A model generated the notes under the pieces. That model saw only the letters and a program-made list of their open reading frames with translations. It was not told the DNA's origin and did not search any database. A stretch of 64,000 nt of DNA, taken from contig NZ_CAMPFU010000002.1 of the NCBI RefSeq assembly GCF_946848805.1, positions 394,501 to 458,500 of the forward strand, read 5' to 3'. Below, in pieces: positions 13,125-22,438 of this stretch. Every line of letters starts with the position of its first letter. Within the stretch, counting starts at the first letter, position 1. This DNA is from Deinococcus sp. Marseille-Q6407 (GTDB taxonomy: Bacteria > Deinococcota > Deinococci > Deinococcales > Deinococcaceae). The translations under genes were made by a program, and so were the position numbers.

Positions 13125-14693
13125 TCACTCCCCGGCCGCACCGCTGGCCGTGGCGGGCACAGTCTCATCAGTGTCGGCTGGAGCTGTGTTCTCACCGTCG
13201 CTGGCGGGGGCTGCTGGCGCATTTTCTGCCGGGGTCGCAGGTTCTGCCGCTGTGCCCTCGGTAGCTGCGCTGTCTGTCGCGGTAGCTGCTGTGCTGCCAC
13301 CTTCCTCCTGCGCTCGCTGCACCGCGGCCGGGTTGCCCACCGAATAGCCGTCGGGCAGCTCCTCGGGCGGCAGGCCCCACATCGAAATGATGCCTGCCGA
13401 TACCTCCTGGAAGATGGGGGCGGCCAGCGTCGAGCCCTGGTACACCCCGCTGGCCTCCTTGGCGCCGTGCACCATCACCGCGATGGTGATGCGGGGGTCG
13501 ACCGTCTGGCAGAAGCCGGCATAAGTGGAGTTGTACTGGCCTTTCATGTAGCGGCCATCGTCGCCGGCCATCTGGGCGGTGCCGGTCTTGCCGGCGCAGC
13601 TGTAGCCGTTGATGCCGGCGGCGTGGTGAATGCCTTCCAGCGCCGTTTGCAGCATCGGCTTGATCTGCCGCGCCTGCGGGTGGGTCAGCACCTCGCGCCG
13701 CTGCCCGTACTCGCTGCCTTCCACCAGCTTGGGCGGAATGTACAGGCCGTCGTTGGCCAGCACGTTGTAGGCGGCCGCCAGCTGCAGGGTGGTGCCGCTC
13801 ATGCCCTGCCCGAAGCCGCTGGTGGTCCTGACCAATGGATCCCACTTGTTCTCGTTCTGAAGAACGCCGGTTTCGGTGCGGACCGGGCCCAGATCCACGT
13901 CGGTGCCGTAGCCGTAAGCCAGCAGGTAGTCGCGCAGTTTGGTGCCGGGCAGCCGCTCCACGACATGCGAAATCCCCACGTTGCTGGAATAGCGCAGGAC
14001 GCCGGTGGTGGTCAGCTTCGCCGGGTGCTGCACGGCGTCTCCGATGGTGCTGCCCGAAGATTTGTCGCCCACATAGCGCCGCATCGGGGTGTCGAATACG
14101 GTTTCGGGCGTCAGCGCGCCCTCGTTCAGCGCGGCGGCCACCGTCAGGCCCTTGATAGGCGACCCCGGCTCAAACACGTCCAGCAGTGGCCGGTTGCGCC
14201 AGTCGCTGGGCTGGTAGTCGCGCCAGTGGTTGGGGTCAAACGGCGGATAGCTGGCGTCGGCCAGAATGCGGCCGGTCCGGGTTTCCAGCACAATCACGGC
14301 GCCCGAGTCCCCGCCCGACTTGGGAATCCGCCGGGCCAGGGCAGCTTCGGCCTGCGCCTGGATGCGCGGATTCAGCGTCAGGGTGATGTTTTGCCCACTT
14401 TCAAGCTGCGGGTTGTAGGCATTTTCGATGCCTTCCAGGCCCTTTTGGGTGCCCATCATGCCCACCACCTGCCCAGCCAGCGGGCCCTGCGGATAATGCC
14501 GCTCGCCGCCCACCGAACTGGCCAGCACGGTGCCGTCGGCGGCCAGAATAGAGCCGCGGCCCTGCACCACCGAGTGCGAGAGGCTGCTGGGGGTGGACCA
14601 TTCCAGCTGAGCGTAGCCCCAGGCCAGCCCCAGAAAAATCAGGGCGGCGATGGTCTTGAGCAGCCGGGCCCGCTGCCGGATCTTTACTTCCAT
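13125..14693 (-). CDS. ftsI: Class B penicillin-binding protein, FtsI-like transpeptidase
   Basis: 522 residues. An N-terminal membrane anchor (about 11-27) precedes a pedestal and a transpeptidase domain with all three active-site motifs: SxxK as SPIK in FEPGSPIKGL, SxN as SSN in RYSSNVG, and KTG in AGKTGTAQ. The last 55 residues are Ala/Thr/Glu/Pro-rich low complexity. It cross-links septal peptidoglycan. Position after ftsL in the mraZ-rsmH-ftsL run makes FtsI the best name. The ATG at 14693 has AAGGAGAA upstream; in-frame codons up to 14891 lie inside ftsL and are not used. No murE follows; leuS is next. Confidence 0.9.
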   Translation of the reverse strand: MEVKIRQRARLLKTIAALIFLGLAWGYAQLEWSTPSSLSHSVVQGRGSILAADGTVLASSVGGERHYPQGPLAGQVVGMMGTQKGLEGIENAYNPQLESGQNITLTLNPRIQAQAEAALARRIPKSGGDSGAVIVLETRTGRILADASYPPFDPNHWRDYQPSDWRNRPLLDVFEPGSPIKGLTVAAALNEGALTPETVFDTPMRRYVGDKSSGSTIGDAVQHPAKLTTTGVLRYSSNVGISHVVERLPGTKLRDYLLAYGYGTDVDLGPVRTETGVLQNENKWDPLVRTTSGFGQGMSGTTLQLAAAYNVLANDGLYIPPKLVEGSEYGQRREVLTHPQARQIKPMLQTALEGIHHAAGINGYSCAGKTGTAQMAGDDGRYMKGQYNSTYAGFCQTVDPRITIAVMVHGAKEASGVYQGSTLAAPIFQEVSAGIISMWGLPPEELPDGYSVGNPAAVQRAQEEGGSTAATATDSAATEGTAAEPATPAENAPAAPASDGENTAPADTDETVPATASGAAGE

Positions 14694-14748
14694 GCTTGTG
14701 TTCTCCTTTGGTGGCCGGCGTGTATACAGGCCAGCAGGGTGACCCTGC

Positions 14749-16343
<1,595 letters not shown>

Positions 16344-16775
16344 TCAAACGGTCAGGGTCTGTAGTAGCCCTGTGGGCAGGGCCCCGGCGCTGAAGGTTCC
16401 GGCGATGGCGGCATGCCAGCGCTCCGGGTTCCAGAGTTCCAGCCGGCCCGGGGCGCCCACCACCACGGCCTGGGTGTCCAGCGCGGCGAACTGCCGCAGG
16501 CTGAGGGGCACACTGATGCGCGACTGTCCGTCCAGCCGGCCCTTGAAGGCCCCTGAGTAAAAGAACCGCACGAACGCCCTTGAGCCGGCGTCGGTGATAG
16601 GCAGGCCTTCCAGTTGCTGCTCCACCCGGCGCCACCCGGGCAGCGGAAAGACATACAGGCACCCTTCCATTCCCCGGGTCAGAATCAGACCGTCCTCCAC
16701 GAACTCACGAAAAGGCGCTGGCAGCACCAGCCGGCCCTTGTCGTCAAGGTTGTAGTGGTATTCGCCGTAAGGCAC
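16344..16775 (-). CDS. mraZ: Transcriptional regulator MraZ
   Basis: 143 residues when started at the GTG at 16775, the usual MraZ length; an open frame to 16868 exists but adds residues not seen in the family. Two SpoVT/AbrB-like halves: GEYHYNLDDKGRLVLPAPFR (about 4-23) and a second copy containing KGRLDGQSRISVPLSLR. MraZ forms rings that bind TGGGN repeats and regulates its own dcw operon. A GGAG lies 12 nt upstream of the GTG; promoter candidates TACACT (16841-16836) and TAGAAT (16905-16900) give a short leader. Confidence 0.93.
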   Translation of the reverse strand: MPYGEYHYNLDDKGRLVLPAPFREFVEDGLILTRGMEGCLYVFPLPGWRRVEQQLEGLPITDAGSRAFVRFFYSGAFKGRLDGQSRISVPLSLRQFAALDTQAVVVGAPGRLELWNPERWHAAIAGTFSAGALPTGLLQTLTV

Positions 16776-16835
16776 GTCTTCTGTCTTCTCCAGTTCAGCC
16801 AGGCCGGGTGGGGCAGGGCGCCCCAGCTGCCGACA

Positions 16836-16841
16836 GTGTAG
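16836..16841 (-). promoter_or_regulatory. -10 element (TACACT) for the mraZ operon
   Basis: On the minus strand, about 60 nt upstream of the mraZ GTG, directly downstream of the TGGGN repeats. A second -10-like TAGAAT lies at 16905-16900. Confidence 0.45.
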
Positions 16842-16859
16842 CAACCCTTTTCCCCGCTT

Positions 16860-16874
16860 GCCCACCATTTCCCA
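16860..16874 (-). promoter_or_regulatory. MraZ-type operator: two TGGGN repeats spaced by 5 nt
   Basis: On the minus strand TGGGA (16874-16870), a 5-nt spacer, then TGGGC (16864-16860). This is the spacing described for Escherichia coli MraZ boxes. A further TGGGA at 16915-16911 sits in the longer shared word TGGGAAAYGG. The repeats lie just upstream of the TACACT -10, consistent with autoregulation. Confidence 0.5.
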
Positions 16875-17002
16875 CCCAGCCCCCTTTTAGAGGTGCCAGA
16901 TTCTACCGTTTCCCACCAGCCTTTCCAGCAGCTGCTCAGGGGCGGCCAGCTGTGGGCGTGGCTGCCACCCGGGAAGTATGGCGCCCGGCATGGCATTGCG
17001 GT

Positions 17003-18424
17003 TCAGCGCACAGCCTGCTGCAACCAGCGACCGATCAGGTCCAGGGCGGCCGGGTCCAGCGTGGTGGGAATCTGGGCATATTCCTGTGGCAGGCCGCTGC
17101 GGGCCGGTTGCAGCAGGTGGTTGAGGCCGCTCAGCTCGTGAACCTCGCTGCGGGGGCCGCTCAGCAGCCTGCGCAGCGGGCCGGCGCCGGCCACCGGAGG
17201 CACCTGCAGGTCATGTGACCCGAAGACGGCCAGGGTGGGTACGGTGGGTACCCGGTTCGCCCGCAGTGCTGGGCGCGGGTCATAGGCCAGAAAGTCCTGT
17301 AGATAGGGTGACTGCACAAACGCCCGTGAGTGCAGCCAAGCCTGCTCGATTTCGCTGCTGGGTAGGGGCGCGGTCAGCAGGCTGGCGTGATGCCCGGCCA
17401 GCGCTTCGGCCTGGGCGGCCGCCCGCGCTTCAATCTCGGCCTCTCCCAGCCCCTGTGCCTGAAGCTGTGCCCGCAGTTGCAGGTCCAGCAACTCGCTCCC
17501 CGGCACCGCCGGGCTGCCCAGCAGCACCAGAAAAGCCGGCGGCGGACTGAGGCGCTGCGCAGCCTGGGCTGCCACCCAGCCGCCTTCGGAATGCCCGATC
17601 AAGCCCACCCGGTCGGCCTGCACGGTACGCAGCCCGCGTAAAAAATCCACTGCCGCCTGCGCGTCGCCGCTCAGGTCGCTGTAGCGTGAGTTGTACAGGT
17701 CGCCGCCCGAGCGCCCGGTGCCGCGGTCATCCAGCCGCAGCACCGCAAACCCCTGTCGGGTCAGCCGGTCGGCCAGCACCAGAAAAGGCCGGTGGCCGTG
17801 CAGGGTGGAGTCCCGGTCCTGCGGGCCACTGCCGCTGAGCAGCAAGGCCGCCGGAAACGGCCCTGGCCCGGCCGGCAGGGTCAGGGTGCCGCGCAGCGCC
17901 GTGGCCCCTGCGCCCCATACCGTGACCTCCTGGGAGCGGTAGGGCAGTGGCGGGCGTGGCTCCTGCGGCCGGGCCGGTAGCGTCACCACGCCGCGCCAGA
18001 GTGTCAGCGGCGAGCTGAAGCCGCCTTGCTGAAAGGTGCCGCTCAGCACGGTGGCCGCGCCCGTGCCGCTGCGGGTCAGTTGCAGCCGGGGCTGGCCCGG
18101 CCAGTGTTCCAGCTGAACGCTGAACGCCCCCCCGGCCGGGTCGCTCACGACCCGCACCGCCGCGCCCCGGATGCCCTGGTCGGGCAGCCACAGCTCGGCG
18201 CTGTCCCCTTGCAGGTTGTCCCCTTGCAGGTTCAGGCCCACCGGCACCTGCCGGCCTCTTTGGGCAATGGTGCCGTGCCAGGCCTCGGCCGCTTGTGCCG
18301 GAATCGCCGGGGAAGGCTCGCTTGCTGCCAGGGAGGGAAGAGAAGGAACAGCGGTCTGCGCGGCCGCAGCGGCCGGCAGGTTGAAGGCCAGGGCGGCCAG
18401 CAAGGGAGGCAGGAATCTGAACAT
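17003..18424 (-). CDS. Secreted alpha/beta hydrolase
   Basis: 473 residues including a signal peptide (MFRFLPPLLAALAFNLPAAA). The first half is a beta-rich region of unknown role; the second half is an alpha/beta hydrolase with the oxyanion region LLLSGSGPQDRD, LRLDDRGTGRSGG, the nucleophile elbow GHSEGG (serine), an aspartate in AVFGSHDLQVP and a histidine in LSGLNHLLQP. Probably an extracytoplasmic esterase or peptidase-like hydrolase; substrate unknown. Start at 18424 is chosen for its signal peptide over GTG 18445. It carries an in-frame perfect 15-bp tandem duplication (NLQGD twice). Confidence 0.85.
   Translation of the reverse strand: MFRFLPPLLAALAFNLPAAAAAQTAVPSLPSLAASEPSPAIPAQAAEAWHGTIAQRGRQVPVGLNLQGDNLQGDSAELWLPDQGIRGAAVRVVSDPAGGAFSVQLEHWPGQPRLQLTRSGTGAATVLSGTFQQGGFSSPLTLWRGVVTLPARPQEPRPPLPYRSQEVTVWGAGATALRGTLTLPAGPGPFPAALLLSGSGPQDRDSTLHGHRPFLVLADRLTRQGFAVLRLDDRGTGRSGGDLYNSRYSDLSGDAQAAVDFLRGLRTVQADRVGLIGHSEGGWVAAQAAQRLSPPPAFLVLLGSPAVPGSELLDLQLRAQLQAQGLGEAEIEARAAAQAEALAGHHASLLTAPLPSSEIEQAWLHSRAFVQSPYLQDFLAYDPRPALRANRVPTVPTLAVFGSHDLQVPPVAGAGPLRRLLSGPRSEVHELSGLNHLLQPARSGLPQEYAQIPTTLDPAALDLIGRWLQQAVR
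18202..18232. repeat. Perfect 15-bp tandem duplication, in frame, in the hydrolase gene
   Basis: TGTCCCCTTGCAGGT occurs twice head to tail (18202-18216 and 18217-18231). It encodes NLQGDNLQGD in the protein. The identity at all positions including synonymous sites points to a recent duplication. Confidence 0.9.
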
Positions 18425-18526
18425 GGTGGGGGAGAGGTGGGGCACAGCGCCGCCGGCCGGGTGACCGGGCGCTCTTCACCCTCCAGTGTACCTGTTGACC
18501 TTCTGCCCGGCTGCGGGAGCCGGGAG

Positions 18527-19714
18527 TTACTGGGCCAGCGCCCGGCTCAGCCGCTCCAGCGCCTCACGCAGCACTGGGCGCGAGGTGGCGAAATTCAGCC
18601 GCACAAAGCCCTGGTAGAGCTCGGCTTCCTGTGGGATGGTAAAGGTGGCGCCGTCGTTCAGGGCCACGCCCTGCTTAATCAGGTAACCCTGCATTCGCTG
18701 GGCCTGGGGATGGGCCCGCAAGTCCAGCCAGGCCAGGTAGGTGGCTTCGGGGGGGTAAAACCGCACCAGCGGTTCGCGGGCAGCCCACTCGCTGACCAGT
18801 TCGCGGTTGCCGTGCAGGTATGCCAGCACCTCAGCCAGCCAGGGCTGAGCGTGGGTCAGGGCCAGTTCCCAGGCGCTCACGTTAAAGGCCGAAACCTGTC
18901 CCAGCAACCCGCCCACGGCGCTCTGCACCCGCGCCAGCAGTTCCGGGGTGCGGCTCATCATGGCTCCCGAACCGATGCCGGCGATGTTGTAGCTTTTGCC
19001 GGGACCGGTCAGCACCAGGGTGCGGTCGGCAGCCGCCGGCAGCGAGGCGAAGGACCGGAACTCGGGCGAGCCGGGGTAGCGCAGGTCGGCGTGCAGCTCG
19101 TCCGAACAGACGATCAGGTCGTGCCGCTGCGCCACTTCGGCCAGCCGGGTCAGCTCCTCGGCAGTCCAGACGCGGCCGGTGGGGTTATGGGGATGGCACA
19201 GCAGCAGCAGCCGGGTGTCCGGGGTCAGCGCCAGCTCCAGCGCTTCCCAGTCAATCTGCCAGCTCTGGCCGTCGTCCAGCAGCGGTGCGCTGTGCCACAC
19301 CCGGCCCTGATTCTGCACCGCCATGTGAAAGGGCGGGTAGGTGGGCGTCAGCGCCACCACCCCTTCGCCGGGCGCCGTGAATGTGGCCACCGCCGCGTAG
19401 AGGCCCTGTACCACCGAGGGCATCAGCCGGATTCCCTCGCCGCTCAGGTCCGGCACGCCCTGCTCGGCCAGACGGCGAATCAGCAGCTGCCGCAGCCGGC
19501 TGTCGGGGCTGCCGGTGGGGCTGTAGCCCAGTGGGGCACGCAGCCGTTCTTCCAGGGCAAGGCGCAGTTCCTCCGACACCGGCAGGTCCATGTCGGCCAC
19601 CCACAGCGGCAGGGCTTCGGCGGGGTAGGCCGTCCATTTCAGGCTGAGGGGATGCCGGATGTTTTCGGCGTGCAGGGCGTCGAAGCGGTGGGGACTCTGG
19701 GAATCGGAAGCCAT
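18527..19714 (-). CDS. PatB/MalY-type PLP-dependent C-S lyase (aminotransferase class I/II fold)
   Basis: 395 residues. LSLKWTAYPAEALPLWVADMD at the N-terminus (quoted in part as LPLWVADMD) and the PLP lysine in TGPGKSYNIAG (about 231-241) place it in the MalY/PatB branch of fold-type I enzymes, which cleave cystathionine and other cysteine conjugates; some members also regulate transcription. HNPTGRVWT and SDELHADLRYPG are the usual PLP contacts. TATGAT lies 5 nt upstream of the ATG (leaderless). Divergent from mtnN, so both neighbours act in sulphur amino acid metabolism. Confidence 0.9.
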   Translation of the reverse strand: MASDSQSPHRFDALHAENIRHPLSLKWTAYPAEALPLWVADMDLPVSEELRLALEERLRAPLGYSPTGSPDSRLRQLLIRRLAEQGVPDLSGEGIRLMPSVVQGLYAAVATFTAPGEGVVALTPTYPPFHMAVQNQGRVWHSAPLLDDGQSWQIDWEALELALTPDTRLLLLCHPHNPTGRVWTAEELTRLAEVAQRHDLIVCSDELHADLRYPGSPEFRSFASLPAAADRTLVLTGPGKSYNIAGIGSGAMMSRTPELLARVQSAVGGLLGQVSAFNVSAWELALTHAQPWLAEVLAYLHGNRELVSEWAAREPLVRFYPPEATYLAWLDLRAHPQAQRMQGYLIKQGVALNDGATFTIPQEAELYQGFVRLNFATSRPVLREALERLSRALAQ

Positions 19715-19769
19715 ACCCCATCATAGGCCCCGGCGCCGGGGGCCTCCCGGCCCAGGTACACTGTGGGCC

Positions 19770-20480
19770 ATGATAGCGATCATTGGCGCCATGGACGAAG
19801 AGATCGGCCTGCTGCGAAACCTGCTCGAAGAAGCGACCGAGGACACGGTGCTGGGCGTGACCCTTTACCGTGGCCAGCTCGAAGGCGTGCCGGTGATGCT
19901 GACCCAGGGCGGAATCGGCAAGGTCAACGCGGCCAAGACCGCCACCGTGCTGCTGCTCCAGGGCGCCACCAGCGTGATCTTTACCGGCGTGGCCGGCGGC
20001 GTTCACCCGGCCATGAAGGTGGGCGACCTGGTGGTCAGCACCGACCTGATTCAGCACGACGTGGACGTGACGCCGCTGGGCTACGACCTGGGCACCATTC
20101 CCGGTGAACCGGCCAGCTGGGCGGCCGACGTGCATATGCGTGACCTGGCCCTGACGGCCGCCGAAGCGGTCAGCGCCGTGCAGGTGTACGAGGGCCGTAT
20201 TGCCAGCGGGGACCAGTTCATCGCCTCGGCCGAGGGCTCGGCCCGCCTGCAGGCTTACGGTGCCCACTGTGCCGAGATGGAAGGCGCGGCTGTGGCGCAA
20301 GTCTGCGCGGCAGCGGGGGTGCCCTTCGTGGTGATCCGGGCCATCAGCGACACTGCCGACCACGAGGCCCGGGTGGATTACCCCACCTTCTTCCCGCAGG
20401 TGGCCCAGCACGCGGGCGCGGTGGTGCGCGGCATGGTGCGCCGCCTGGGGGCCGAACAGCTCTTTGCCCGTGGAGGCTGA
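19770..20480 (+). CDS. mtnN: 5'-methylthioadenosine/S-adenosylhomocysteine nucleosidase
   Basis: 236 residues, the usual size. [14 protein letters not shown] at the start (catalytic-loop Glu), [18 protein letters not shown] (about 72-78), [16 protein letters not shown], then [12 protein letters not shown] (about 169-180) and IRAISDTAD with the catalytic aspartate. It hydrolyses MTA and SAH to adenine and the thioribose sugars, clearing SAM by-products. TACACT (19757-19762) lies 7 nt before the ATG, setting the start; a longer frame from 19659 is not used. Confidence 0.95.
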   Translation: MIAIIGAMDEEIGLLRNLLEEATEDTVLGVTLYRGQLEGVPVMLTQGGIGKVNAAKTATVLLLQGATSVIFTGVAGGVHPAMKVGDLVVSTDLIQHDVDVTPLGYDLGTIPGEPASWAADVHMRDLALTAAEAVSAVQVYEGRIASGDQFIASAEGSARLQAYGAHCAEMEGAAVAQVCAAAGVPFVVIRAISDTADHEARVDYPTFFPQVAQHAGAVVRGMVRRLGAEQLFARGG

Positions 20481-21222
20481 GCCGGGCCCGTCCGGGACGC
20501 GGCCCCGCCTGATTCTGGAACATCCCGACTTTTACGCCCTGCACAAGCCGGCGCTGTGGCTGACCCATCCGGTGCAGTCACACGGCAGCAGCCGCGCCCC
20601 GGACGTGGTCAGTTACTGGCAGGCGCAGACCGGCGAGCCGGGACTGGGGCCGCCCCACCGGCTGGACCGGGAGACGTCCGGCCTGCTGCTGCTCAGCCGC
20701 GACCCGGAGTCGGCGCGGCGCTTTTTCGTGCTGTTCAAGCAGCACCTGGTGTCCAAGACCTACCAGGCCATCGTGCGCGGCGAGCCGGCCTGGAACGAGC
20801 GCGAACTGGACGCGCCGCTGGGTGAGCTGGGCCTGGGCGGCGGCAACCGGATCATCATGCGTCAGGCGGTGGTGCCGGATGGCCGCCCGGCAGCTACCGC
20901 TTTCCGGGTGCTGGAACGCCGCGCCGGCCACAGCCTGATCGAAGCGCGGCCCCGCACCGGCCGGCTGCACCAGATTCGGGCGCACCTGTATCATCTGGGC
21001 CTGCCGTTGGTGGGCGACAAAATCTATGGCCCCGAGCGGGACGCTTTCCTGGAATTCCGCGAAACCGGCCAGACGCCGGAACTGACCCGCCGGCTGGGCA
21101 TGGCCCGGCAGGCCCTGCACGCCGCCAGCCTGCATTTTCCCTGGGACGGTGCCCAGGTGCGGCTGCGCGACCCGCTACCGGCCGACATGCAGGCGTTCTG
21201 GGACGGGCTGGCAGGCGCCTGA
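20470..21222 (+). CDS. RluA-family pseudouridine synthase
   Basis: About 250 residues. The catalytic motif is [16 protein letters not shown] (about 62-77) with the essential aspartate, followed by [11 protein letters not shown] and [22 protein letters not shown], the RluA signatures. No S4 domain is present, as in RluA itself and TruC. The RNA target cannot be told. It overlaps the mtnN 3' end by 11 nt (GTG at 20470); a TTG at 20464 is an equally possible start, as neither has a Shine-Dalgarno. Confidence 0.88.
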   Translation: MEAEPGPSGTRPRLILEHPDFYALHKPALWLTHPVQSHGSSRAPDVVSYWQAQTGEPGLGPPHRLDRETSGLLLLSRDPESARRFFVLFKQHLVSKTYQAIVRGEPAWNERELDAPLGELGLGGGNRIIMRQAVVPDGRPAATAFRVLERRAGHSLIEARPRTGRLHQIRAHLYHLGLPLVGDKIYGPERDAFLEFRETGQTPELTRRLGMARQALHAASLHFPWDGAQVRLRDPLPADMQAFWDGLAGA

Positions 21223-21238
21223 ACCATGCCTGCGCTGC

Positions 21239-21244
21239 TAGAAT
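21239..21244 (+). promoter_or_regulatory. -10 element (TAGAAT) of leaderless FemAB gene promoter
   Basis: TAGAAT with 7 nt to the GTG at 21252; no Shine-Dalgarno is present. Confidence 0.6.
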
Positions 21245-21251
21245 CGGCGCT

Positions 21252-22325
21252 GTGTCTACCCCGATTCAGCTGATTCCTGCCACCGACCCCCAGGCTTACA
21301 ACGACGTTGTGGCCGCCATGCCTCTGAGCAGCCCCCTGCAGGGCTGGGGCTACGGCGAGGCCCGGCGGGTGCTGGGCCAGCAGCCCGAGCGTTACCTGCT
21401 GCGGCGCGGCGAGGAAACGGTGGGCGCGGTGCAGCTGATCCGCAAGCGGCTGGTGCCGGGCTTTTCCACCCTGTACGCGCCGCGTGGCCCAGCTATTCTG
21501 GACACTGACCTGCTGCCCGCTTTCGGCCAGGCCGTGCAGGCGGTGCGCCGCCCCACCGACGCCCTGCTCAAGATCGAGCCCCCGCTGATGATTCCGGCCA
21601 ACGACGACAGCCACCCCATTCCGGGGGCCTTCGGTCCGTTCGAGCGGGCCGCCACCGAGCAGCCCGAACACACCATCATCAAACACCTGGGCCCCAGCGA
21701 GAAAGACCTGTTCTCCGACCTGCACTCGATGGCGCGCCGCAACGTGCGCACCGCTGAAAAGCGCGGCGTGATTACCGGCCGCGACACCGACTTCGAGGGC
21801 TTCTGGGAAATCTTTACCGCCACCAACGAGCGGGCCAAGTTGGGTTCTTTTCCCCGTGCCTACTACGAAACCATGCTGCGTGAGGGCAACCGCTACGGCG
21901 GCGAGAGTTATTTGGTGCTGGCCCGGCACGAGGGCCGCGCGCTGGCCGGCGGCTTCTTCCTGGCGCTGGGCGACACCACCTGCTACCTCTATGGCGGCAG
22001 CGTGCGCGACGAGCGCCCCACCGCCGACGGCTCGCCGCGCAAGGACGCCAAGGCGCCCGATTCCTTCTACTGGAACGCCCTGCTGGACGCCAAGGCTCAC
22101 GGCTACCGCATCTTCGACTTCTGGGGCATTCCCCGCGAACTCGACGAATCTAAGCACTCTTACGGCGTGTTCAAGATGAAGCTGAAGTTCTCGGAAGAGC
22201 GGGTCTGGTTTCCTGCCTACGACCTGCCGCTCAACGCCGCTGCTCCGGTCATCACCAAGGCGCTGCGCTGGCGCAAGACCCAGAACAACCTGCGCAAGCG
22301 CGGCACCGCCGAAGACGTGCTGTGA
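21252..22325 (+). CDS. FemAB-family peptidoglycan bridge aminoacyltransferase
   Basis: 357 residues. SPLQGWGYGEARRVLG near the start, LYAPRGPAI, MARRNVRTAEKRGV, and the C-terminal YRIFDFWGIPREL with FKMKLKF are typical of FemX/MurM-like enzymes, built of two GNAT folds. They transfer amino acids from aminoacyl-tRNA to the peptidoglycan stem peptide. Deinococcus peptidoglycan carries a Gly-Gly branch on ornithine, so glycine from Gly-tRNA is the likely substrate (inference from known genus chemistry). Confidence 0.88.
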   Translation: MSTPIQLIPATDPQAYNDVVAAMPLSSPLQGWGYGEARRVLGQQPERYLLRRGEETVGAVQLIRKRLVPGFSTLYAPRGPAILDTDLLPAFGQAVQAVRRPTDALLKIEPPLMIPANDDSHPIPGAFGPFERAATEQPEHTIIKHLGPSEKDLFSDLHSMARRNVRTAEKRGVITGRDTDFEGFWEIFTATNERAKLGSFPRAYYETMLREGNRYGGESYLVLARHEGRALAGGFFLALGDTTCYLYGGSVRDERPTADGSPRKDAKAPDSFYWNALLDAKAHGYRIFDFWGIPRELDESKHSYGVFKMKLKFSEERVWFPAYDLPLNAAAPVITKALRWRKTQNNLRKRGTAEDVL

Positions 22326-22377
22326 GCCTGACCTGAGCTTCTGCTCTGAAATGACGCGGCAATAACAATAAAAAGAA

Positions 22378-22410
22378 AAAGGCCCCGGCAGAGAGTCGCC
22401 GGGGCTTTCT
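22378..22410. terminator. Bidirectional intrinsic terminator between the FemAB and S8 protease genes
   Basis: GCCCCGGC (22382-22389) pairs perfectly with GCCGGGGC (22398-22405) across an 8-nt loop, with an A-rich left flank and a TTTCTC right flank. It serves two convergent genes. Confidence 0.8.
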
Positions 22411-22438
22411 CAGGTGTGAGGGGCGCGGGGGAGAGTCC

